A stretch of DNA of 64,000 bases from Flavobacteriales bacterium (GTDB taxonomy: Bacteria > Bacteroidota > Bacteroidia > Flavobacteriales_F > PHOS-HE28). Of the stretch, positions 46,469 to 56,142 are shown piece after piece. The translations under genes and the position numbers were made by a program. The DNA lies in contig JADJCX010000009.1 of the NCBI GenBank assembly GCA_016703005.1, positions 62,001-126,000 on the forward strand, in the 5' to 3' direction. The number at the start of each line of letters is the position of its first letter. The stretch's first letter is position 1. The notes under the pieces were generated by a model. That model was not told the origin of the DNA, did no database searches, and worked only from the letters and a program-made list of their open reading frames with translations.

Positions 46469-49255
46469 CTAGGCCTTCACCTTGGTGTTGGTCGTTGACT
46501 TGCTGAACGCTTTCTCAATGATCGCGATCTGCTGGTTGGCGCTGCGCTTGCTGCTTCCGGTAGCAGGTGCTCCACTGGCAGGGCGTGCGATCACCTCCCA
46601 CTTCACATCGGTGAAGTTCATGGCCATGTAGCTCCATGCGCCCATGTTCAGTGGCTCCTCCTGCACCCAGATGCAACGCTCAGCCTTCGCGTACTTCTTG
46701 ATCACGGCGCGCATCTGGTCAGCGGGCAGCGGGTGCAATTGCTCGATGCGCACCAGCGCCGAATCCGTGATTCCGTTCTTCTCGCGGTGCTCGGCCAGAT
46801 CGTAGTGGATCTTGCCTTGCGTGAAGATCACGGTCTTTACGCTCTTGGCGTCGACACGGGCATCGTCGATGAGTTCTTGGAAACCACCTGTGGTCAGGTC
46901 GTCCAGCTTGCTCACGCACTTCGCATGGCGCAGCAGGCTCTTCGGGCTGAACACCACCATCGGCTTGCGGAAGTTCCACGCCAGCTGCCGGCGCAACGCG
47001 TGGAAGAAGTTGGCGGGCGTGGTGCAGTTCACCAAGATCATATTGCCGTCGGCAGCGCTTTGGAGGAAGCGCTCCATGCGCGCGCTGCTGTGCTCGGCAC
47101 CTTGACCTTCGTAGCCGTGAGGAAGGAGTAGCACAATGCCGTTCTGGGTGTTCCACTTCTCCTCGGCGCAGCACAAATACTGGTCGAGCACGATCTGCGC
47201 GCCGTTGACGAAATCACCGAACTGTGCTTCCCAAATGGTGAGCGTGTTGGGATCCGTGAGCGCGTAACCGTACTCGAAGCCGAGCACCGCGTACTCGCTC
47301 AGCAGTGAATTGTAGATCTGCAACAACGCCTGCCCTTCCTGGATGTGTTTCAGATGGATGAACTCTTCCTCGCTGTCCTCCATGCGCACCACCGCGTGGC
47401 GATGGCTGAAGGTGCCGCGTTCCACATCCTGACCGGTGAACCGCACAGGATGTCCTTCAACGAGCAGTGAGCCGTAGGCCAGCAGTTCGCCCATGCTCCA
47501 GTCCAGCGTTTCCTCGGCCATCATCCGCTTGCGGTCGCCGAGGATCTTTTCCAGTTTGCTGAAGAACTTCTTCCCCTCAGGGATCGCGCTCAACTTCTCG
47601 CCGATCAACTTCAGCGTCTCCTTCTTCACGCCGGTCATCGGCGACTTCGCAAAGTCTTTCTCGTCCGCGCGCTTGAAGCCTTTCCAACGCTCCTCGAGGA
47701 AGTTGGTGATCTTGCCCACACGCTGTTGCTTGGCTTCCGTGAGGCGCGCATCCAGCATCTCGGTGAACGAGCGCTCCATCTCTTCGGCCATCTCCCGTGC
47801 GCCTTCCACGCCGCTATCGATGAGCTTCTGCGTATAGATCTCGCGCGGATCGGCATGCGCGGCGATAGCCTTGTACAGCAATGGCTGCGTGAACTTCGGG
47901 TCGTCGCCCTCGTTGTGGCCGTGCTTGCGGTAGCACAGAATGTCAACCCACACATCCTGCCCGAACTGCTGGCGATAATCCATGGCCAGCTTCACGGTGT
48001 ACGCCACCGCTTCGGCATCGTCGCCGTTCACATGGAACACCGGGCACAGCGTGGTCTTGGCGACATCGGTGCAATACGTACTCGTGCGCGCATCGATGTA
48101 GTTGGTGGTGAAACCGACCTGGTTGTTCACCACGATGTGGATGGTGCCACCTACTTCGTAGGCCTTCAGTCCAGCCATCTGCACCACTTCGTACACGACG
48201 CCTTGTCCGGCGACCGCTGCATCGCCATGGATGAGGATGGGCGCGGTAATGCCCTTGGCGAAGTTGTCGTCGTGCTCGATGATAGCGCGTGAGATGCCTT
48301 GCATCACCGGACCCACCGTTTCCAAATGGCTCGGGTTGGGGGCCAGTGTCAGGCGCACCTCCTTCCCCGTGTTCGTCTTCACAAGGCTGCTGTAACCCAT
48401 GTGGTACTTCACATCGCCTTCCACCAGCGAATCGTCGTAGTCCTTTCCGTCGAACTCGCTGAAGATCTGGTCGTAGCTCTTGCGCAGGGTGTTGGCCAAC
48501 ACGTTCAACCGGCCGCGGTGCGCCATGCCGATCACGTATTCCGTGATGCCCAGTTCGGCGCCGTGCTCGATAACAGTGTCCAGCGCGGGGATCAAGGCCT
48601 CGGCGCCTTCAATGCTGAAACGCTTGGCACCGATGAACTTCTTGCCGAGGAACTTCTCGAAGACCACCGCTTCGTTCAACTTCTCCAGGATCTCCTTCTT
48701 CTGGTCGATGCTGAAGGACGGCTCGTTGCGCGTGCCCTCCATGCGGTCCAGCAACCAACGGCGCTTCTCGGGGAAACGGATGTTCATGAACTCCACACCA
48801 ATGCTGCGGCAGTACGTCTGTTGAAGAAGGGCGATGATGTCGCGCAACTTGCTGGGACCGATACCCACTTCGTTGCCTGCGCTGAACAACGTATCCAGAT
48901 CGGCCTCGGCCAGCCCGAAGTTCTCGATGTCGAGCGTCGGCTGGTACTTGCGCCGATCGCGCACCGGGTTGGTGTTGGTGAAGAGGTGGCCGCGCTGGCG
49001 ATAGGCGTTGATCAGGTCGATCACGCGGAACTCCTTCTCGAATCGGTCGTTGCCGGCGGGGGGCTGTGGGCGCTTCTCCACCGCGCTCGAAGTGACAGCC
49101 CCGGGTGCGTCCGCATCGATCGACTTGGCGAACTCGAAGCCTTCAAAGAACCGCGCCCAGCCGGTTTCCACGCTGGCCGGATCCTTCAGGTATTGTTGGT
49201 ACAGGTCGTCGAGCCAAACGCTATCGACGTTGCTCAGGTAGGAGAACTTATCCAT
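46469..49255 (-). CDS. sucA: 2-oxoglutarate dehydrogenase E1
   Basis: A 928-residue thiamine-diphosphate E1 that decarboxylates 2-oxoglutarate. The N-terminal FSYLSNVDSVWLDDLYQQYL is characteristic of OdhA/SucA (E2-binding part). ThDP and active-site regions include IGMAHRGRLNVLANTL, HGDAAVAGQGVVYE, GFTTNYIDARTS and the C-terminal FVNGAQIVLDQYLCCAEEKW and LLLPHGYEGQGAEHSSAR. Length is typical (about 930). It is the first gene of sucAB; TACCTTCG lies nine bases upstream of ATG 49255. Confidence 0.97.
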   Translation of the reverse strand: MDKFSYLSNVDSVWLDDLYQQYLKDPASVETGWARFFEGFEFAKSIDADAPGAVTSSAVEKRPQPPAGNDRFEKEFRVIDLINAYRQRGHLFTNTNPVRDRRKYQPTLDIENFGLAEADLDTLFSAGNEVGIGPSKLRDIIALLQQTYCRSIGVEFMNIRFPEKRRWLLDRMEGTRNEPSFSIDQKKEILEKLNEAVVFEKFLGKKFIGAKRFSIEGAEALIPALDTVIEHGAELGITEYVIGMAHRGRLNVLANTLRKSYDQIFSEFDGKDYDDSLVEGDVKYHMGYSSLVKTNTGKEVRLTLAPNPSHLETVGPVMQGISRAIIEHDDNFAKGITAPILIHGDAAVAGQGVVYEVVQMAGLKAYEVGGTIHIVVNNQVGFTTNYIDARTSTYCTDVAKTTLCPVFHVNGDDAEAVAYTVKLAMDYRQQFGQDVWVDILCYRKHGHNEGDDPKFTQPLLYKAIAAHADPREIYTQKLIDSGVEGAREMAEEMERSFTEMLDARLTEAKQQRVGKITNFLEERWKGFKRADEKDFAKSPMTGVKKETLKLIGEKLSAIPEGKKFFSKLEKILGDRKRMMAEETLDWSMGELLAYGSLLVEGHPVRFTGQDVERGTFSHRHAVVRMEDSEEEFIHLKHIQEGQALLQIYNSLLSEYAVLGFEYGYALTDPNTLTIWEAQFGDFVNGAQIVLDQYLCCAEEKWNTQNGIVLLLPHGYEGQGAEHSSARMERFLQSAADGNMILVNCTTPANFFHALRRQLAWNFRKPMVVFSPKSLLRHAKCVSKLDDLTTGGFQELIDDARVDAKSVKTVIFTQGKIHYDLAEHREKNGITDSALVRIEQLHPLPADQMRAVIKKYAKAERCIWVQEEPLNMGAWSYMAMNFTDVKWEVIARPASGAPATGSSKRSANQQIAIIEKAFSKSTTNTKVKA

Positions 49256-49264
49256 GCGAGGCGA

Positions 49265-49272
49265 CGAAGGTA
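49265..49272 (-). promoter_or_regulatory. Putative -7 element (TACCTTCG) for sucAB
   Basis: TACCTTCG nine bases before the sucA ATG. It is the same TAnnTTCG variant as at wbpD, wbpE and frr. Confidence 0.45.
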
Positions 49273-49349
49273 GAAGCGGGGTGTTTCAAGGCGGCGACGC
49301 CAAGGCTTGGCTTATACCGAGAAATGCACAATGGAATGTCGGCATGGAT

Positions 49350-49709
49350 TCACCCCAGCCCGGCGAACCGCTTCCGCAGCAGCACCTTCTGCAAAGAACG
49401 CAGCACCATGGACCCGGCCAGTTCGTGCAAGCCTCCACGCGTCATGGCATCCTCCACCATCCGCTCGGTCAGGTCCACACGGTTGATGGCGCGGGAGAGC
49501 TGGATCGAGCCCCTGCGTTGCCAGTCGTCCAATTGGCGTTTCACATCGGTGCGCAGGCACTCAAAAGCCGCATCGCCCACCGGTGGAAGTCCGATCGTTT
49601 CCTCACCTAGGTCCTTACGCAACTGGTGAACGGTCTCGAGCAACACCTCTGCTTCGTCCAGCCGCTTGCGCAGGCCTTCACCAGTTCTTGACACTTCGTC
49701 GTTCGCCAT
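49350..49709 (-). CDS. Small helical hypothetical protein
   Basis: A 119-residue, mostly helical cytosolic protein (LRKRLDEAEVLLETVHQLRKD, DVKRQLDDWQRRG, LSRAINRVDLTERMVED, SMVLRSLQKVLLRKRF). No signal peptide, membrane segment or family motif seen. It is in its own small unit between sucA and the divergent secreted protein gene. Codon use looks ordinary for the window, which supports a real gene. Confidence 0.6.
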   Translation of the reverse strand: MANDEVSRTGEGLRKRLDEAEVLLETVHQLRKDLGEETIGLPPVGDAAFECLRTDVKRQLDDWQRRGSIQLSRAINRVDLTERMVEDAMTRGGLHELAGSMVLRSLQKVLLRKRFAGLG

Positions 49710-49746
49710 GTGGAAAAGTGGGACGAAGGTCGGTAGGCGGTGGCAC

Positions 49747-49754
49747 TATGTTTG
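49747..49754 (+). promoter_or_regulatory. -7 promoter element (TATGTTTG)
   Basis: TATGTTTG is a perfect TAnnTTTG match, 35 bases before ATG 49790 of the secreted protein gene. Confidence 0.5.
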
Positions 49755-49789
49755 GCCGGTAGCATCAACACACCAGTTCACCGTAGATC

Positions 49790-50671
49790 ATGCGCACACT
49801 TCTGCTTCCATTCTCCATCCTCCTCGCCTTCACCGCCACCGCCCAATACGGCAGCTTCGACAAGAAGGCCATCGCCACGGCAAAAGCCAGCAGCACCGTG
49901 TTGGTGCTCGACGCCGGCGACTCGCCGTATAACCGCGCGATCATGGATGCCATGAAGTCGCATTGGAAATTCACCAGTGGCTACGATGTGATCAACGTGA
50001 ACGACATGGCGCTGCAGCCCATGGACCCCACGAAGACCTACTTGATGAAGACGTGGAAAGTCGATCCGGCCAAGTTCGGCGCCTTCTTCCTCACGCTGGT
50101 GCAAGGCTGGAAACAGAAGAAGGGTGAAACGCTCCAAACGCAGGAGAACGCCTTCACCACCATACCGGTAGCGCAGGAGATCGCGTTCATAATGATCGAC
50201 CCCAATGCGATGGCGGCCGACAATACCTCGCTCCTGTTGAACGTCTACGTGAAGAACATCCAGGACTACTTGGCGCAGGTGGAGGCGGGCAAGTTCACCG
50301 ACAAGAGCACGGCCGATAGGTTCTATGCATCGCGCAATCGCTTGGTGCGCGACAACCACGAACTGTGGCTGGCGAAAGAGCACATGGATAAGAGTGTTCC
50401 CGATGCCGCCACCGTGAAGACGAGCTACGCGAAAGGCACCGCGCAACTGATGGCCAAGAGCCAACTGATGACCGCTGTTGAAGCGCAGAACAAAGGGGTG
50501 TGCATCACCGATGTGGTGATGACCGGCGAACACAAGACCCGCCATTGCTTCAAGCGCGTTTTCAACTCCGGCAGCGGCGAGTTGATGTACATCGCGGACG
50601 ACGCCGCGATCTTCGGCAAGAAGGAAGGCTTCATTGCCGAGGATCTGTTGGCGATCGAGCGGTCGAGGTAG
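49790..50671 (+). CDS. Secreted hypothetical protein
   Basis: A 293-residue secreted protein with a signal peptide (LLPFSILLAFTATAQ). The mature part is mixed alpha/beta (TVLVLDAGDSPYNRAIMDAM, FGAFFLTLVQGWKQKKG, IAFIMIDPNAMAADNTSLLL, YLAQVEAGKFTDKST). It ends with a hydrophilic stretch and no T9SS domain. No family recognised. Followed by one base before a second secreted protein gene, with which it is probably co-transcribed. Confidence 0.72.
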   Translation: MRTLLLPFSILLAFTATAQYGSFDKKAIATAKASSTVLVLDAGDSPYNRAIMDAMKSHWKFTSGYDVINVNDMALQPMDPTKTYLMKTWKVDPAKFGAFFLTLVQGWKQKKGETLQTQENAFTTIPVAQEIAFIMIDPNAMAADNTSLLLNVYVKNIQDYLAQVEAGKFTDKSTADRFYASRNRLVRDNHELWLAKEHMDKSVPDAATVKTSYAKGTAQLMAKSQLMTAVEAQNKGVCITDVVMTGEHKTRHCFKRVFNSGSGELMYIADDAAIFGKKEGFIAEDLLAIERSR

Positions 50672-50672
50672 T

Positions 50673-51200
50673 ATGCGCGGAACTTGGCTCATATTCCTAT
50701 TGACGATTGGGGCCAGGTGTGTGGCACAGCAAGAGTCGAAGTCCGGACACTCGGTAAGGGGTGGTGGTTTTGGATTCAACTACGTGTACCAGCATTCTCA
50801 TGGCTTGGAACTACATGGGGATTACCTCTACACGTATCAACCGTATTGGGCGGATCACATGTACGTGATCGGCCCCGAAGCCCAAGCGGGCGGTCACTAT
50901 GGCTCGACATTCTTCGTGGGTAACAGCATCGGCTTGCGCCAGATGCTGCTATTCCAGGGCATCGCAGGGATCACCGCGAAGGTTGCCTTGGAGAACTATG
51001 CCGAAAAATGGGGTGAACAGGACACTCGGGTCTCGCTCCGCGCCGGACTGACACTCTTGGGCTACGTTTCAGTCGAGTACGGGAGGTCGCAACCGATCAG
51101 CGCTGGCCCGCTGTTGGTGGGTAACGAAGTGCTCACCGTCCGCTTGGCGTTCAGTTCTTCCATACTCGAGCGCGTATTCCAGAACGTTCCGATCAGCTAG
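50673..51200 (+). CDS. Secreted beta-rich hypothetical protein
   Basis: A 175-residue protein with a signal peptide (WLIFLLTIGARCVAQ) and strand-rich mature part (GGGFGFNYVYQHSHGLELHG, YVIGPEAQAGGHYGSTFFVG, FQGIAGITAKVALENYAEKW, VSLRAGLTLLGYVSVEYGRS, LTVRLAFSSSILERVF), consistent with a small outer-membrane barrel. No family assigned. ATG 50673 is chosen over an upstream frame that lies in the previous gene. Confidence 0.7.
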   Translation: MRGTWLIFLLTIGARCVAQQESKSGHSVRGGGFGFNYVYQHSHGLELHGDYLYTYQPYWADHMYVIGPEAQAGGHYGSTFFVGNSIGLRQMLLFQGIAGITAKVALENYAEKWGEQDTRVSLRAGLTLLGYVSVEYGRSQPISAGPLLVGNEVLTVRLAFSSSILERVFQNVPIS

Positions 51201-51269
51201 TGGTTACTTCCTGAGAACAGGCTTCAGCAGGCATATCTACCTTTCCGATCCGACAAACTCCACCACTCC

Positions 51270-52299
51270 ATGGATCGTCATTTATGTGCCTGCGCATTTG
51301 TACTCACATGGGGAACCTTATTCGCGTCAACTCTTGCCTACGCTGAAGGTGGCAATGCAGGCATCGACAACGCCATCGCTGTTTGCCAGAATGCGCCTCC
51401 CTTCCTGATGATCGACTCGCTGCTCGGCTCACCACAACCGGGTGGTACATGGAATGATCCCGGTGGGTCACCGCACTCCCCTGGCTTTCGTTCCGGGTGT
51501 TGACGCTGCAGGTACCTACTGCTATGTCGTTGGCAACGACACGGCCTGTTTGACGATCACGACCGTAGTGCAGGCGAACGCCGGAACGAACGGCTATGCG
51601 GTCCTCTGCAGTACCGGCCCAGCCACATCCTACTTCCCCTACCTCGGCGGCAATCCACAGACCGGTGGTTCTTGGTACCAGTGCGGCCCGAACACGATGT
51701 GCTATGTAGTGCCCGGCATTGCGCCATGCCCCAACGACACAGCCTCGGTTACCGTAGTCGTGAACCAAGCGCCCGATGCCGGGATCGATGCCATCATCGA
51801 GATCTGCGCGAACGCCGGTCCCGTCGTCCTGTTCGATTCGATAGCGGGAACACCACAACCCGGTGGCACATGGACGTTCGGTGGAGGTCCGCAGAACGGG
51901 ATCTTCGTTCCGGGTGTGAACACGCCCGGCATTTATTGCTACATAGTGGCGGGTCTTGCACCCTGCCCCAACGCGGTCTCCTGTCATACGGTCATCGTGG
52001 TGCCCTCGACGGATCCCGAATATCTCAACACCGGGATCGGAACCACGGTTGCTTCAAGCCCACGCCTCTCACCCGAACCGAACTCAGGAGTGCTGCACCT
52101 TGTCGGCATGAGCGATGGCGAGGCACCTGCCGACGTGTACGACCAACTTGGCCGGATCCAATGGCAAGGCACGCTTGTTCCCATTGGCGGCAGATCGGAG
52201 CTTCAATTGCCGGGCCATATCCGCAACGGCCGCTACACGCTGATACTGCGCAACGCGCATGGAGCCGATGTGCGACTGCCTTTCACGGTGGCGCGTTGA
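51270..52299 (+). CDS. Secreted repeat protein with T9SS-like C-terminus, frameshifted
   Basis: A signal peptide (AFVLTWGTLFASTLAYA) is followed by repeats of about 80 residues: NAGIDNAIAVCQNAPPFLMI, DSLLGSPQPGGTW and AGTYCYVVGN; then ICANAGPVVLFDSIAGTPQP and PGIYCYIVAGLAPCPN. These GTY/IYCY-type units are beta-sandwich modules common in Bacteroidota secreted proteins. The C-terminus (VYDQLGRIQWQG, ELQLPGHIRNGRYTLIL, RLPFTVAR) fits a T9SS sorting domain. The frame breaks at a C4 run (51478-51481); removing one C joins both parts into 342 residues. A TACCTTTC lies upstream. Confidence 0.8.
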
Positions 52300-52362
52300 T
52301 CATCGATCCAATGATGTGTCAATGACCGATGGTCGTGATCCAGGCCATTGTTCCTTGCAGCC

Positions 52363-53271
52363 ATGTCCACCATCCTTATCACCGGCGGTAGCGGCCTGAT
52401 CGGTTCCGCATTGACCAAGGCGCTGCTCGCACAAGGCCGCACGGTGCGCCACCTGAGCCGCACCCCACGTGATCACAATGGCGTGCGGGCCTTCGCTTGG
52501 GATCCTCAACGTGGCACGCTGGACAAGTCAGCGCTAGAGGGTGTGGATCACATCGTTCATCTCGCTGGCGAGAACATCATTACCAAGCGGTGGAGCCCTG
52601 AAAGGCTGAGGCTCTGCCAAGAAAGTCGCACGGAGTCGGCGCGCTTGGTGTTGAGCGTTGCGCGCGAAATGGGTTTGCATCCGAAGAGCTTCATCAGTGC
52701 GAGCGGCGTTGGCTACTATGGTGCGGTCACCACGGACAAGGTGTTCTCCGAAAGCGATCCGAACGCCCAAGATGTCATCGGCCGTTTGACGCGTGCTTGG
52801 GAGGATGCAGTGGAGGAATGGGCGGACATCACCCGCGTGGTGAAGCTGCGCACCCCGATGGTACTCGCTCGAGAGGGCGGTGGACTACCACAGTTCCTAC
52901 GATTGGCGCAATGGTGCGTCCTCGCGCCACTCGGGTCGGGAAAACAATGGATGCCCTGGGTACACATGGGCGACCTCGTGCAACTGTACATCCATGCGAT
53001 GGAGCATGGCACGATGAGCGGCGCCTACAACGCGTGCGCCGGTGAGCAACTTCATCAACGCGATGTCATGCGCGCGGTAGCGAAGGCGGTGCGCCGCCCG
53101 TTGTTCCCCATCGCGGTGCCCGCCTTCGCGCTTCGCTTGGCCATGGGCGAACGGAGCGCCCTGCTCATCGAGGGAAGTCGAGCGAGCAGCCAACGGCGGA
53201 AGGACGCGGGGTTAACGTTCGAATACGACACGCTGGAAAGCGCACTTCGGGATCTGATCGGCCAGAATTGA
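52363..53271 (+). CDS. TIGR01777-family SDR epimerase/oxidoreductase
   Basis: A 302-residue extended SDR of the TIGR01777/YfcH/SDR39U1 family, whose physiological substrate is unknown. MSTILITGGSGLIGSALTKA is the NADP-binding motif, HLAGENIITKRWSPE and ISASGVGYYG are family signatures, and WMPWVHMGDLVQLYIHAM and the C-terminal part correspond to DUF1731. ATG 52363 precedes the Rossmann strand; a start 15 bases upstream adds MFLAA. Length is normal. Confidence 0.93.
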   Translation: MSTILITGGSGLIGSALTKALLAQGRTVRHLSRTPRDHNGVRAFAWDPQRGTLDKSALEGVDHIVHLAGENIITKRWSPERLRLCQESRTESARLVLSVAREMGLHPKSFISASGVGYYGAVTTDKVFSESDPNAQDVIGRLTRAWEDAVEEWADITRVVKLRTPMVLAREGGGLPQFLRLAQWCVLAPLGSGKQWMPWVHMGDLVQLYIHAMEHGTMSGAYNACAGEQLHQRDVMRAVAKAVRRPLFPIAVPAFALRLAMGERSALLIEGSRASSQRRKDAGLTFEYDTLESALRDLIGQN

Positions 53272-53280
53272 GATCCCGGA

Positions 53281-53288
53281 TATCTTGC
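53281..53288 (+). promoter_or_regulatory. Putative -7 element (TATCTTGC) for the OmpA-like secreted protein gene
   Basis: TATCTTGC, 16 bases before ATG 53305. Matches the TAnnTT core used elsewhere. Confidence 0.35.
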
Positions 53289-53304
53289 CTTCGACCTGGC
53301 GTCC

Positions 53305-55191
53305 ATGCGCTGTACCCTATCCGTCCTTTCGTTGCTGTTCGCGCACCTGATGGCGTACAGCCAGAATACGTACGACATCCGAGATGCTGGCGATCAATTC
53401 GATGGCAAATGCGGCGAGTGCCTTGCCCTGTTCGAACGGAAACCAAAGGAGGTCCATTTCGGTTTCATCACCGATGCTGACGGAGGCATCTGGTTCGTGA
53501 CGAACGATACCCGGTTCTTCGAGGCGCTAATCACCAAACCCAGTGATGGACTGGCGGTGGATATCGTACCCCGCAACCGCTACACATGCGGGGTGGAAAC
53601 GCCGGAACAGACGACCATGAGCCGAGGAACCCTGCTGAAGCCCGCATACCAGTTCGAACTGAAACGATCCAAGCAGGCATGGGGCAATGGCGTTGCCGTG
53701 AAAGTCGGGGTGCTGCCGAAGGAGGTGCTGGGCACCGAGTACGAGCTGAACCTGATCGTGCTGAAGGACCGGTTCCTCTGCTACTACAACTGGTTCTACG
53801 ACCTGCAGGTGTACCGCTGGGATCTCCTGAACATGGGTCTTTACATGGACACCCTTACGTATGGTGAGCAGTACGACACGACGCGCACAGCAGCACGCAC
53901 GAGTACGCTCCGGCGTAAGGCGCTGCATTTCACTATTCCATTCGAGCGCAACAAGGCCGAGTATTCACCGGCCGATCTGCAGCCGATGCGCGACTCGCTG
54001 CGCCTCACCGATTTCACGATCAAGCGCATCGTCATCGAAGCATACAGCAGCGTTGAAGGACCAGAGGACCGCAATTTGGAACTGCAACAGAAACGTGCGC
54101 AAAGCATTGTCGACGCTATGCAGACCTACCAGTCGCAGGGGATAGCGACGGAAGTACACGCCAGCGAGAACTGGGTGGAATTCCTCAGCGATGTGCTGCT
54201 GACCCCGCATGCCGCATTGGCCGGCATGTCCAAAGCCGCGATCAAGGAGAAGCTGACGGACAAGCGCTTGGCCGATGCGCTGGAACCGATGCTTGCGCAC
54301 CACCGCAAGGCCGTGATCACGTTGGAGCTGGCCCGCAAAGACGGACTGGATGGCGTGAACGCGGCCGAACTGATCGAGGTGTTCGAGAAGGCCATTGCCG
54401 ACAACAATCTGGAGCGTGCGATCCAAGTGCAGAACGCAGTGTTCGACCGGATACTCGATAACCAGTTGCCAAGCTCCTACATCGATCAACTGGAGGTCCC
54501 GTCGCGCACGGAGTTCGCACAGATGATGCACTCGCGTGTGGCCTTCCGGCAGTTCATGGACCCCACCGATGCTTGGGAGACCTACCTAGCACTGGAGGAA
54601 CTCGATCGCTTGTTGCCCGAGGACGGGCATATCAAGTACAACATGTGCGCGGTGAAATTCAGGCTCTGGTTGTTGGGCGGGCATACGATAGACCCAGCGG
54701 CGTTCAAGAAGGAGATAGAGCACCTGCGCATTTACCACATCGAGGAACCACTGATCAAACGCATGCTCATCAATTGGAACATCATGATGGCCGAAGGGCA
54801 CATGGCCAAGGGTGAGTACACGCAGAAGGATGAATGCTTGAAGTACATCCAGCGCAACTACAAGAGCATCCCCATGAGCGAGCAAGACCACCTGAGCCTT
54901 GCGCAGTACTTCGCCGGTTATGCCAACTACAACCTCGCCCTCAATGTGGTGGAGCCTCGCTTGTTCGACATCCAAGTGGACGAGGACCTGCTGTTCTACT
55001 ACCTGAATCTCACGATCGCCGATCCGGAGCGCACCAAGGAACAGGCCTACAGGACGATCATGCTCAATGCGATCAACAAAGACAAGCCACGGTTCTGCTC
55101 GCTCTTCAAACCGTTCGGCATGGGCGGTGTCACCTTCCAGTTGCTGGACGACACCTACCTTATGAAGACGTATTGCGAAACGTGCGAGTGA
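53305..55191 (+). CDS. Secreted protein with internal OmpA-like domain
   Basis: A 628-residue exported protein with signal peptide (LSVLSLLFAHLMAYSQ). After a beta-rich N-terminal region, IPFERNKAEYSPADLQPM and IVIEAYSSVEGPEDRN, followed by LELQQKRAQSIVDAM, resemble an OmpA-type peptidoglycan-binding domain, though the usual NxxLSxxRA is altered to NLELQQKRA. The C-terminal 300 residues are helical (ELIEVFEKAIADNNLERAIQ, EKEIEHLRIYHIEEPL-like). OmpA-like, TPR-rich exported proteins like this and the one at 31513 are found at the outer membrane of Bacteroidota. No T9SS domain at the end. Confidence 0.75.
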   Translation: MRCTLSVLSLLFAHLMAYSQNTYDIRDAGDQFDGKCGECLALFERKPKEVHFGFITDADGGIWFVTNDTRFFEALITKPSDGLAVDIVPRNRYTCGVETPEQTTMSRGTLLKPAYQFELKRSKQAWGNGVAVKVGVLPKEVLGTEYELNLIVLKDRFLCYYNWFYDLQVYRWDLLNMGLYMDTLTYGEQYDTTRTAARTSTLRRKALHFTIPFERNKAEYSPADLQPMRDSLRLTDFTIKRIVIEAYSSVEGPEDRNLELQQKRAQSIVDAMQTYQSQGIATEVHASENWVEFLSDVLLTPHAALAGMSKAAIKEKLTDKRLADALEPMLAHHRKAVITLELARKDGLDGVNAAELIEVFEKAIADNNLERAIQVQNAVFDRILDNQLPSSYIDQLEVPSRTEFAQMMHSRVAFRQFMDPTDAWETYLALEELDRLLPEDGHIKYNMCAVKFRLWLLGGHTIDPAAFKKEIEHLRIYHIEEPLIKRMLINWNIMMAEGHMAKGEYTQKDECLKYIQRNYKSIPMSEQDHLSLAQYFAGYANYNLALNVVEPRLFDIQVDEDLLFYYLNLTIADPERTKEQAYRTIMLNAINKDKPRFCSLFKPFGMGGVTFQLLDDTYLMKTYCETCE

Positions 55192-55197
55192 AGCCGC

Positions 55198-56142
55198 TCA
55201 GTTGGCCCGGTCCAACAACATCGCAGCCAGCGCGCGCAGGGGCGCCTTGAGGTACTCCGGCACGTTGATAGCAGCCAACGCTTCTTGGGCGGCACGGTCA
55301 TTCTTCAGCACTTCGGCCTCAGCTTCGGAACGAACACCGAGCTGCTCGATCACGTCGCGCATACGCGACACGTCGCGCTGTGCGCTAGGCTTCGTCAGTT
55401 CTTCGTCCAGAACGGTTGAGCGCTTCTGGGCAGCGCACTCCGCCCCACGGATGAGCAGAAAGGTCTTCTTGCCTGCCCGCAGATCCCCGCCTTGTTGCTT
55501 GCCGGTGACCGCGGGATCGCCGAACGCATCCAGCAGGTCGTCGCGCAACTGGAACGCAAGACCCAGATGTTCGCCGAATTCACCAACGAGCTGGCGATCG
55601 CCCACGGAAGCACCAGCAACGATGGCCCCTGTTTGCAGCGCGCACGAGAGCAGGACAGCGGTCTTCAGCCGGATCATCTCCAGGTATTCCGCAACGCTCA
55701 CATTCAAGCGCGTCTCGAATTCCATGTCGCGCTGCTGCCCCTCACACACGCCCAGCGCGTACCGGCTGAACAAGTCGAGCACCTCGCTCCTCTTCGCCAT
55801 CAACTGGTAGGCCTTCACGAGCATGGCATCGCCACTGAGGATACCCGCGTTCACATTCCACTTTGCGTGCACGGTGGGCTGCCCGCGCCGCAACGGCGCA
55901 GCGTCCATGATGTCATCATGCATCAAGGTGAAATTGTGGAAGAGCTCAATACCCAGCGCTTCATCGAGCGCGTCCGCCGCCTTGCCACCGAAGAGTTCGC
56001 AGCCCATGAGCACCAGCGCTGGACGCACACGTTTCGCAGGCAAACGCATCAAGTAGGCCATCGGCGGAAACAGTCCGTCGTTCGGCAATGCCGCGCACCA
56101 TTCGGCGATACGGGCCTCGATCAGTTGGCGATGATCGGTCAT
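55198..56142 (-). CDS. Polyprenyl (isoprenoid) diphosphate synthase
   Basis: A 314-residue trans-prenyltransferase that joins isopentenyl diphosphate units (geranylgeranyl or longer chains for quinones, lipids or carotenoids). First aspartate-rich motif DDIMD is at residues 76-80 (FTLMHDDIMDAAPLRRG); the second, LRDDLLDAFGD, is near residue 200; GGDLRAGKKTFLL follows. Chain length cannot be judged with certainty: the residues before the first motif (LFHNFTLMHDD) are small-to-medium. ATG 56142 shares one base with the stop of rfbA. The upstream extension lies in rfbA and is rejected. Confidence 0.93.
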   Translation of the reverse strand: MTDHRQLIEARIAEWCAALPNDGLFPPMAYLMRLPAKRVRPALVLMGCELFGGKAADALDEALGIELFHNFTLMHDDIMDAAPLRRGQPTVHAKWNVNAGILSGDAMLVKAYQLMAKRSEVLDLFSRYALGVCEGQQRDMEFETRLNVSVAEYLEMIRLKTAVLLSCALQTGAIVAGASVGDRQLVGEFGEHLGLAFQLRDDLLDAFGDPAVTGKQQGGDLRAGKKTFLLIRGAECAAQKRSTVLDEELTKPSAQRDVSRMRDVIEQLGVRSEAEAEVLKNDRAAQEALAAINVPEYLKAPLRALAAMLLDRAN